15,827 nt of DNA, taken from NCBI GenBank assembly GCA_035342635.1, contig DAOQXO010000059.1:1-15827 (forward strand), read 5' to 3'. The stretch is from CADEFQ01 sp035342635. GTDB lineage: Bacteria; Pseudomonadota; Gammaproteobacteria; Steroidobacterales; Steroidobacteraceae. Below the pieces are notes generated by a model that was not told the origin of the DNA, ran no database searches, and was given only the letters and a program-made list of their open reading frames with translations. The first letter of the stretch is position 1. The number at the start of each line of letters is the position of its first letter. Positions 6,017 to 14,812 of this stretch are shown here, piece by piece. Made by a program: the position numbers and the translations under genes.

Positions 6017-8580
6017 AGCGCATCGAGCGCGGCGCGCGGCGTCAGCGTGTCGGGATCGAGCGCATAGAGCAGATCGAGTGCGGCGCGCTCGGCGAGCGCC
6101 TGCGGCGAGGGTTCAGGCTGCTGCCTCGCCGCGGGCGTCAGCGCGAGCTCGCGCTGTGGCGTCGGCGCATGCCGCTCGCGCAAGGCCTCGAGCTCGGCGA
6201 GATAGTCGCGCGCCGCCGCGATGACCGGCCGCGGCACACCGGCCAGCTGCGCCACCGCGATGCCATAGCTGCGATCGGCGGGGCCGTCCTTCACGGCATG
6301 CAGGAACACCAGCGAGTCGCCATGGCCGGTGGCGTCGAGATGCGCGTTCGCGCAGGTGTCGATTTCCTGCGCGAGTGCGGTCAGCTCGAAGTAGTGCGTG
6401 GCGAAGAGCGTGTAGCCGCGCACCTGGGTCGCGAGGTGCCGCGCGACGGCCCAGGCGAGCGACAGGCCGTCGAACGTGCTCGTGCCGCGGCCGATCTCGT
6501 CCATCAGGATGAGACTCTGCGCCGTGGCGTTGTGCAGGATGTTCGCGGTCTCGGTCATCTCCACCATGAAGGTCGAGCGTCCGCCCGCCAGGTCGTCGGC
6601 CGCGCCGATGCGCGAGAAGATGCGGTCGATGGGGCCGATCACCGCGCGCTCGGCCGGCACGTAGCTGCCCATGTGCGCGAGGATCGCGATCAGCGCGCAC
6701 TGGCGCATGTACGTGGACTTGCCGCCCATGTTCGGGCCCGTGATGATCAGCATGCGCCGCTTCGCATCGAGGGTGAGGTCGTTGGGCACGAACGGCGCGT
6801 CGATGCACTGCTCGACCACCGGATGCCGGCCACCGACGATCGCAAGCTGCGGTGCGCGGGTGAGCTCGGGCGCGCTCCAGCGATGCGCGAGCGCACGCTC
6901 GGCCAGGGCGGCGAGTGCATCGCCCTCGGCGACTGCCGCGGCCGTGGCCTGCAACGCCGCGAGCCGGTCGATCAGCTGTGTCAGCACCTCGTCGTAGAGT
7001 TGCCGCTCGCGGGCGAGCGCCTTCTCGCGCGCTCCCAGCACCCTGTCTTCGAATCCCTTGAGCTCGGGCGTGACGAAGCGCTCCGCGGACTTCACGGTCT
7101 GCCGGCGCAGGTAATCCGCCGGCACCCGATCGGCCTGCGCGCGCGCGATCTCGATGAAGAAGCCCTGCACGCGGTTGTAGCCGAGTTTCAGGTTCGCGAT
7201 GCCCGAGCGCTCGCGTTCGCGGCGCTCGAGTTCGAGCAGGAACGCGTCGGTGTCGGTGGAGATCGTGCGCAGCTCGTCGAGATCGGCGTCGTAGCCGGCC
7301 GCGATCACGCCGCCCTCGCGCAGCGCCTGCGCAGGTTCCTCGGCGATCGCCGCGGCGAGCAGGGCGAGCACGTCGGCGTGCTCGCCGATGTCGGCCGCCA
7401 GGCGCGCGACGAGCGGCGAGTCGATCGCGGCGAGCGCGGCGCGCAGGGCGGGGAGCGCCGCGATCGCGCGCCGCAGTTGCGTGAGGTCGCGCGGCCGCGC
7501 CGAGCGCAACGCGACACGCGCGAGGATGCGCTCGATATCGCCGATCGCGCGCAGCGGCTCGCGCACCTCCTCGTAGCGGCGCGAGTGCAGCAGTTCGCCG
7601 ATCGCCTGGTGGCGTGCCCGCAGCAGGTCGTGGTCGCGCAAGGGTCGGTTCAGCCAGCGGCGCAGCAGGCGCGAGCCCATCGCGGTGACCGCCGCGTCGA
7701 TCTGCGCGAGCAGCGTCGCATCCGTGCGTCCGGTCAGGCTCGCGTCGAGTTCGAGGTTGCGACGGGTCGATGCGTCGATCGCCAGCGCATCGTTGCGCTC
7801 TTCGACCGACAGTGCGCGCAGGTGCGGCAGGGCAGATTTCTGCGTGTCGCGAACGTACTGGAGCAGCGCGCCCGCGGCGCAGATCGCAAGCGGCAGTTCG
7901 TCGGCGCCGAAGCCGGCGAGATCGAGGGTGCCGAGCTGGTCGGTCAGCTGGCGCGATGCGCTCGCGAGCTCGAAATGCCACGGGGGCCGGGTGCGGTGCG
8001 GGGTCCTGCCGAGCCGCGCACCATCGCCTTCGGCGACCAGCAGTTCCGCCGGCTTCAGCCGCTCGAGTTCGGCGGCGAGCGCACTCGCTCCCTCGCCCTG
8101 TGCTACCGTGAAGCGCCCGGCGCCGAGATCGAGCCAGGCGAGCCCGAAGCGTTCACCGGCGCGCGCCGAAGAGTCGAACGCGACTGCCGCGAGCAGCGTG
8201 TCGCGCCGATCTTCGAGCAGGGCTTCGTCGGTGATGGTGCCGGGCGTGACGACCCGCACGACCTGGCGTTCGACCGGACCCTTCGATTTGGCCGGATCGC
8301 CGATCTGCTCGCAGATCGCGACCGATTCGCCCTTGCGCACGAGGCGCGCGAGATAGCCGTCGACGCTGTGGTAAGGCACGCCCGCCATCGGGATCGGCGC
8401 CCCGGCCGACTGGCCGCGCGCGGTCAGCGTGATGTCGAGCAGGCCCGCGGCGCGGCGGGCGTCGTCGTAAAAGAGCTCGTAGAAATCGCCCATGCGATAG
8501 AAGAGCAGCACGTCGGGGTATTGCGACTTGATGCGCAAGTACTGCTGCATCATGGGCGTGTGGGCGGCTAGCGCGTCCAT
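5983..8580 (-). CDS. mutS: DNA mismatch repair protein MutS
   Basis: MutS recognises mismatches and small loops and recruits MutL by ATP-driven clamp formation. From the ATG at 8580 the protein is 865 residues (E. coli 853). The mismatch wedge GDFYELF places Phe33 and Glu35 (E. coli Phe36/Glu38). Walker A GPNMGGKST has Lys621 and Walker B LILMDEIGRG has Asp694/Glu695, all within one residue of E. coli numbering. The signature STFDG and the C-terminal tetramerisation helices (ALDPDTLTPRAALDALYEL) are present. QRELAL near the C-terminus may be a degenerate beta-clamp motif. The chosen start gives MDALAAHTPMMQQYL, matching family N-termini. An in-frame ATG at 8655 overlaps the purU stop as ATGA and would add 25 residues. 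Neither start has a good Shine-Dalgarno. It lies downstream of purU in a probable operon. Confidence 0.98.
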   Translation of the reverse strand: MDALAAHTPMMQQYLRIKSQYPDVLLFYRMGDFYELFYDDARRAAGLLDITLTARGQSAGAPIPMAGVPYHSVDGYLARLVRKGESVAICEQIGDPAKSKGPVERQVVRVVTPGTITDEALLEDRRDTLLAAVAFDSSARAGERFGLAWLDLGAGRFTVAQGEGASALAAELERLKPAELLVAEGDGARLGRTPHRTRPPWHFELASASRQLTDQLGTLDLAGFGADELPLAICAAGALLQYVRDTQKSALPHLRALSVEERNDALAIDASTRRNLELDASLTGRTDATLLAQIDAAVTAMGSRLLRRWLNRPLRDHDLLRARHQAIGELLHSRRYEEVREPLRAIGDIERILARVALRSARPRDLTQLRRAIAALPALRAALAAIDSPLVARLAADIGEHADVLALLAAAIAEEPAQALREGGVIAAGYDADLDELRTISTDTDAFLLELERRERERSGIANLKLGYNRVQGFFIEIARAQADRVPADYLRRQTVKSAERFVTPELKGFEDRVLGAREKALARERQLYDEVLTQLIDRLAALQATAAAVAEGDALAALAERALAHRWSAPELTRAPQLAIVGGRHPVVEQCIDAPFVPNDLTLDAKRRMLIITGPNMGGKSTYMRQCALIAILAHMGSYVPAERAVIGPIDRIFSRIGAADDLAGGRSTFMVEMTETANILHNATAQSLILMDEIGRGTSTFDGLSLAWAVARHLATQVRGYTLFATHYFELTALAQEIDTCANAHLDATGHGDSLVFLHAVKDGPADRSYGIAVAQLAGVPRPVIAAARDYLAELEALRERHAPTPQRELALTPAARQQPEPSPQALAERAALDLLYALDPDTLTPRAALDALYELAVKLKRP

Positions 8581-8651
8581 GGCCTGATCATGCACCGGGT
8601 GACAATCATGCAATGCGTCGAAACCGGCATATGGCGGGTTCGATGAAGGTT

Positions 8652-9530
8652 TCATTCGGGGAAGACGATCGTGCGGTGGCCGTTGACGATGATGCGGTGA
8701 TTGATGTGTGCGCGCACCGCGCGTGCGAGCACCCGACGCTCGATGTCGCGGCCCCTGCGTGCGAGGTCGTCGGGGCCGTCACGATGGGTGACCCGCTCCA
8801 CATCCTGCTCGATGATCGGCCCTTCGTCGAGGTCCGCGGTCACGTAGTGCGCCGTCGCGCCGATCACTTTCACGCCGCGCGCATAGGCCTGGTGGTAGGG
8901 TCGCGCCCCCTTGAAGCCGGGCAGGAAGCTGTGGTGGATGTTGATGCAGCGACCCGCGAGCTCGCGCGTCAGTTCGTCGGAAAGGATCTGCATGTAGCGC
9001 GCGAGCACGACGAGGTCGGCGCGCGTGTCGCGGATCACCGTGCGCAGCTGCGCTTCCTGCTGCGGCCGGGTCTCGCGCGTGACCGGCAGATAGTGGAAGG
9101 GCACGGCGCCGAAAGTCACATGCGCATAGGTCTCGCGCGGATGGTTCGCGACGATCCCCACCACGTCCATCGCCAACTCCCCGCTGTGCCAGCGGTACAG
9201 CAGGTCGGCCAGGCAGTGATCCTGCTTCGACACGAGCAGCAGCACGCGGGCCCGGCGCGCCCGGTCTTCGATCGACCAGTCCATCGCGAAGTCGCGGGCG
9301 AGTGCGGCGAAGCGCTCGCGCAGCGGCTCGATCGTCGCCGCGCCGCCGGCGTCGACCGGATTGAAGACGATATGGGAGAAGAACAGTTCCGACTGCGTAT
9401 CGTCGAACTGCTGCGCGTCGAGGATGTTGCAGCCGTGCTGGTACAGGAAGGTCGACACGGCCGCGACGATGCCGGGCCGGTTCGGGCAGGTCAGGCGAAG
9501 GACGTACGAGGTCTCGGTCAAGCGGGTCAT
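8652..9530 (-). CDS. purU: Formyltetrahydrofolate deformylase
   Basis: PurU hydrolyses 10-formyl-THF to THF and formate, balancing one-carbon pools and feeding formate to PurT. The 292-residue protein has an N-terminal ACT domain (about 8-85, opening YVLRLTCPNRPGIVAAV) and a formyltransferase-fold catalytic domain (about 95-285). Catalytic residues are visible: Asn197 and His199 in INIHHSFLPGFKGARPYHQA and Asp235 in LDEGPIIEQD, separated by the conserved KVIGATAHYV. The ATG at 9530 sits directly after AGAGG, an unusually short spacing; a TTG three codons in would be better spaced, so the exact start is slightly uncertain. The frame stays open far upstream, but only as antisense to cinA. A TAGTAT -10-like hexamer lies at 9556-9551 without a good -35. 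It is upstream of mutS and probably co-transcribed. Confidence 0.96.
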   Translation of the reverse strand: MTRLTETSYVLRLTCPNRPGIVAAVSTFLYQHGCNILDAQQFDDTQSELFFSHIVFNPVDAGGAATIEPLRERFAALARDFAMDWSIEDRARRARVLLLVSKQDHCLADLLYRWHSGELAMDVVGIVANHPRETYAHVTFGAVPFHYLPVTRETRPQQEAQLRTVIRDTRADLVVLARYMQILSDELTRELAGRCINIHHSFLPGFKGARPYHQAYARGVKVIGATAHYVTADLDEGPIIEQDVERVTHRDGPDDLARRGRDIERRVLARAVRAHINHRIIVNGHRTIVFPE

Positions 9531-9590
9531 CCTCTGGGCGTTCGCCGCCCATACTAAATGAGCGGCCGGATCGGTTAGCCTTGTCCGGCC

Positions 9591-10103
9591 ATGAATTGTG
9601 ACGCAGCGCTGTTCGAGCTTGCCCGGTCGGTCGGCGGGTCGCTGCGCACGGCAGGGTGGCGGCTGGCGACGGCCGAGTCCTGCACCGCCGGCTGGCTCGC
9701 CAAGGCCATCACCGACGTGCCGGGCAGTTCCGACTGGTTCGACTGTGGCTACGTCACCTATTCCAACGAGGCGAAGCAGCGCGACCTGGGCGTTCCCGCG
9801 GCCGTGCTCGCCACGCACGGTGCCGTGAGCGAGGCGGTGGTACGGGCCATGGCGGAGGGCGCCCTGCGGCGCGCCGGCGTCGACGTCGCGGTCGCGACGA
9901 GCGGTATCGCCGGTCCGGACGGCGGCATGCCCGGGAAGCCCGTCGGTACGGTGTGGTTCGCGCGCGCGGTCCGTCGTGGCGCCAGCATCGACACCGTAGC
10001 GAGCCTGCAGCATTTTCCGGGCGACAGGGAGGCGGTGCGCCGCGCTTCGGTGCACTACGCGCTGCAGCTGATCGCGGATCTCGCCAGCCGCGAAAAGCCG
10101 TGA
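9591..10103 (+). CDS. pncC: Nicotinamide-nucleotide amidase, CinA C-terminal domain protein
   Basis: A 170-residue stand-alone version of the CinA C-terminal domain, which deamidates NMN to nicotinic acid mononucleotide in NAD recycling. Conserved motifs are LATAESCTAGWLAKAITDVP with Ser30 (Ser31 in E. coli PncC), VTYSNEAK with Lys62, HGAVSE (76-81), SGIAGPDGG (104-112), GKPVGTVW and FPGDREAVR. The N-terminal MoeA-like domain of long CinA proteins is absent, as is usual in gammaproteobacteria. The position ahead of recA is the conserved cinA-recA order. Its TGA overlaps the thpR GTG (GTGA), so the two are probably translationally coupled. The 60-bp gap upstream is shared with divergent purU; I see no strong promoter or Shine-Dalgarno there. 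Confidence 0.96.
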   Translation: MNCDAALFELARSVGGSLRTAGWRLATAESCTAGWLAKAITDVPGSSDWFDCGYVTYSNEAKQRDLGVPAAVLATHGAVSEAVVRAMAEGALRRAGVDVAVATSGIAGPDGGMPGKPVGTVWFARAVRRGASIDTVASLQHFPGDREAVRRASVHYALQLIADLASREKP

Positions 10104-10585
10104 CCTCGCGGCGCCTGTTCTTCGCGCTCTGGCCCGACGATGGTGAGCGCGATGCACTGCTCGCCGCTTCCGCGCCGCTGCGCGCGACGCTCGGCGGGCG
10201 CGCCGTGCCGCGTGCCAATCTTCACCTGACGTTGCGTTTCCTGGGTGAGGTGACGGCCGACGAGGAACGCGCGCAGCGCGCCTGGGCGGACACGGTCAGG
10301 CACGAGCCGATCGACCTGCGCTTCGACCGGCTCGAGTGGTGGGCGCGACCCCGCGTGCTCGTCGCGGCGCCGTCGGTTGAGGAGTCGGTGCGGGAGATTT
10401 GCCCGGACATCAAATCCTTCCGCGCACATGTGACGCTGGTACGCGAAGTTCCGCCGCCGCCGCGGCCGTCGAAGGATTGGCCGATGAGCCCGGTGACGTG
10501 GCACTGCGATCGTTTCGTGCTCGTCGAAAGTCATGGCGGCGCTTCATACAGTATCGTCGGCGAATGGCCCCTGTATAAGCGATGA
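10100..10585 (+). CDS. thpR: RNA 2',3'-cyclic phosphodiesterase / 2'-5' RNA ligase (LigT family), short form
   Basis: A 2H-phosphoesterase that opens 2',3'-cyclic phosphate RNA ends; the family was first described as a 2'-5' tRNA ligase. Starting at the GTG that overlaps the cinA stop, the protein is 161 residues. It begins RRLFFALWP, the standard opening strand. The two HxTx catalytic motifs are HLTL (His42, Thr44) followed by RFLGEV, and HVTL (His110, Thr112). The motifs are 68 residues apart, shorter than the roughly 80 usual in this family; the helix between APSVEES and FRAHVTL appears abbreviated. No frameshift is evident. The C-terminal strand region (FVLVESHGG, SIVGEWPL) is intact. Its TGA overlaps an ATG in the recA frame (ATGA). 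ThpR between cinA and recA is an addition to the usual order. Confidence 0.9.
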   Translation: MTSRRLFFALWPDDGERDALLAASAPLRATLGGRAVPRANLHLTLRFLGEVTADEERAQRAWADTVRHEPIDLRFDRLEWWARPRVLVAAPSVEESVREICPDIKSFRAHVTLVREVPPPPRPSKDWPMSPVTWHCDRFVLVESHGGASYSIVGEWPLYKR

Positions 10586-10625
10586 ACACGGAAGATTTGC
10601 ATCTCCAGCCCGCACGCAACTATGG

Positions 10626-10631
10626 AATAAT
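10626..10631 (+). promoter_or_regulatory. Candidate -10 element of recA
   Basis: AATAAT (5/6 to TATAAT) lies 7 nt before the homology-supported recA ATG, in the 53-bp gap after thpR. TTGCAT at 10597-10602 is the nearest -35-like hexamer, but it is 23 bp from this hexamer and 18 bp from the weaker TATGGA at 10621-10626. The spacing to the ATG would give a leaderless or very short leader. Tentative. Confidence 0.3.
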
Positions 10632-10638
10632 CGAGGCC

Positions 10639-11673
10639 ATGGAAGACAACCGCAAGAAAGCGCTCGCTGCTGCGCTCGGCCAGATCGAAAAGCAGTTCGG
10701 CAAGGGTTCGGTGATGCGCCTCGGCGATGCGTCGGCCACTTACGACGTCGAAGCGGTCTCCACCGGCTCGCTCGGTCTCGACATCGCACTCGGCATCGGC
10801 GGCCTGCCGCGCGGCCGCGTCGTCGAGATTTACGGCCCGGAGTCTTCCGGCAAGACCACGCTCACGCTGCAGGTCATCGCCGAAGTGCAGAAGGCGGGCG
10901 GTACCGCGGCCTTCGTCGACGCCGAGCACGCGCTCGATCCGGTCTATGCCGGCAAGCTCGGCGTGAATGTGAACGACCTGCTCGTCTCGCAGCCCGACAC
11001 CGGCGAGCAGGCGCTCGAGATCACCGACATGCTGGTGCGTTCCGGCGCCGTCGACATCGTGGTCGTCGACTCGGTCGCCGCGCTCACGCCGCGCGCCGAA
11101 ATCGAGGGCGAGATGGGCGAACTGCAGGTCGGCCTGCATGCCCGGCTGATGTCGCAGGCGCTGCGCAAGCTCACCGGCAACATCAAGCGCTCGAACACCA
11201 TCGTCATCTTCATCAACCAGATCCGCATGAAGATCGGCGTCATGTTCGGCAGCCCGGAAACCACCACGGGCGGCAATGCCCTCAAGTTCTATGCCTCCGT
11301 GCGCCTCGACATCCGCCGCATCGGCGCGCTGAAGAGCGGCGAGGAGGTCGTCGGCAACATGACCCGCGTCAAGGTCGTGAAGAACAAGGTCGCGCCGCCT
11401 TTCCGCGAAGCCGAATTCGAGATCATGTACGGCGCCGGCATTTCGCGCGAGGGCGAGATCCTCGACCTCGGCAGCGCCAACGGCATCATCGACAAGGCCG
11501 GCGCCTGGTACAGCTACAAGGGCGAGCGCATCGGGCAGGGCAAGGACAACGCCCGCACCTTCCTCGCGCAGCATCCGGAGATCGCGCAGGACATCGAGGC
11601 GCAGATCCGCGCCAAGCTGCTGCCGGCCAAGGCCGCGCGCAATGGCGGTGAGCAGGCTGCCGACTCCGCCTGA
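10639..11673 (+). CDS. recA: Recombinase RecA
   Basis: RecA forms ATP-dependent filaments on single-stranded DNA for homologous recombination and SOS induction. From the ATG at 10639 it has 344 residues, like pseudomonad RecA (about 346), and begins MEDNRKKALAAALGQIEKQF. Walker A GPESSGKTT contains Lys72; the catalytic glutamate is Glu96 in VDAEHALDP; IFINQIRMKIGVMFG and the L2 region ETTTGGNALKFYASVR are intact. Loop L1 reads EGEMGELQVG (156-165), with Glu161, Leu162 and Gln163 where E. coli has Asp, Ser and His. The C-terminus is short and only mildly acidic. An in-frame ATG at 10582 overlaps the thpR stop and would add 19 residues. GAGG at 10633-10636 is close to the chosen ATG (2 nt). The 3' end overlaps recX by 32 bp. 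Confidence 0.98.
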   Translation: MEDNRKKALAAALGQIEKQFGKGSVMRLGDASATYDVEAVSTGSLGLDIALGIGGLPRGRVVEIYGPESSGKTTLTLQVIAEVQKAGGTAAFVDAEHALDPVYAGKLGVNVNDLLVSQPDTGEQALEITDMLVRSGAVDIVVVDSVAALTPRAEIEGEMGELQVGLHARLMSQALRKLTGNIKRSNTIVIFINQIRMKIGVMFGSPETTTGGNALKFYASVRLDIRRIGALKSGEEVVGNMTRVKVVKNKVAPPFREAEFEIMYGAGISREGEILDLGSANGIIDKAGAWYSYKGERIGQGKDNARTFLAQHPEIAQDIEAQIRAKLLPAKAARNGGEQAADSA

Positions 11674-12156
11674 CCCTCTCCGCGAGCCAGAAGCCAGGCC
11701 GGAGGCGGCGGCCCGCGCGGCGGCGGTTGCGCTGCTGGCGCGCCGCGACTACGCCTCGGGCGAATTGCGGGCCAGGCTGATCGACAAGGGCCACGAAGTG
11801 CCCATCGTCGAGACGCTGGTGGCCGACTTCGTGACCAAGCGCCTGATCGACGACGCCCGCTACGCGGAGCGCTACGTGGCCTACAAGGCCGCGCGCGGAC
11901 AGGGCCCGGTGCGCATCCGTCAGGACCTCAAGGCCCTCGGCCTGCCGGGCGAGCTGATCGCCGCCGCACTCGATGCCGGCCCCGATTTCCGGCGCCTGGC
12001 CGCCGCCGCCCGGGCGCGAAAGTTCGGCGCCCGCCCGCCCGCCAGCTACCAGGACAAGGCCCGCCAAGCCCGTTTTTTGCAATATCGGGGCTTTTCCGCC
12101 GATGATATCCGGTCAGCCCTCGGGAACGACCCCGGGGACTTCATCGACCCGGATCC

Positions 12157-12160
<4 letters not shown>
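11642..12160 (+). CDS. recX: Regulatory protein RecX
   Basis: RecX caps RecA filaments and limits RecA activity; the gene usually lies directly after recA. The 172-residue product shows the three tandem three-helix repeats of the family: ALLARRDYASGELRARL (30-46), KRLIDDARYAERYV with GPVRIRQDLKALGL (66-101), and KARQARFLQYRGFSADDI (139-156). Its ATG lies inside the recA 3' end (32-bp overlap, different frame), with AAGG 9 nt upstream; this implies co-transcription and coupling to recA. A GTG two codons later is an alternative start. The last codons overlap the alaS start (ATGA). An AT-rich patch inside the gene (12072-12108) departs from its GC-rich codon use, although the residues it encodes are conserved RecX positions. 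Confidence 0.96.
12077..12106 (+). promoter_or_regulatory. Candidate internal promoter for alaS within recX
   Basis: TTGCAA (12077-12082, 4/6 to TTGACA) and GATGAT (12101-12106, 4/6 to TATAAT) are separated by 18 bp in an AT-rich pocket that ends about 50 bp before the alaS ATG. A 6-bp inverted repeat AAGCCC/GGGCTT (12066-12071 and 12088-12093) followed by TT overlaps it. The AT content may just reflect the conserved protein motif, so this is weak. Confidence 0.2.
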
Positions 12161-14799
<2,639 letters not shown>

Positions 14800-14812
14800 C
14801 CCGCCGCCGTCC

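Noticed and set aside
6169..8571. An 800-codon plus-strand open frame opposite mutS
   Set aside because: It lies fully antisense to mutS and shows shadow composition with no domain motif.
9551..9580. Strong divergent promoter between purU and cinA
   Set aside because: TAGTAT on the minus strand resembles a -10, but no -35 is found at 16-18 bp and the plus-strand candidates are weaker, so I did not list it as a feature.
9531..10157. Upstream extension of the purU reading frame to 10157
   Set aside because: The extension is antisense to cinA, and known PurU proteins start at the ACT domain, which fits the ATG at 9530.
10546..10576. Inverted repeat ATACAG ... CTGTAT upstream of recA as a LexA site
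   Set aside because: The half-sites face the wrong way (ACAG before CTGT) with a 19-nt loop, so this is not a CTGT-N8-ACAG SOS box; it also lies inside thpR coding sequence.
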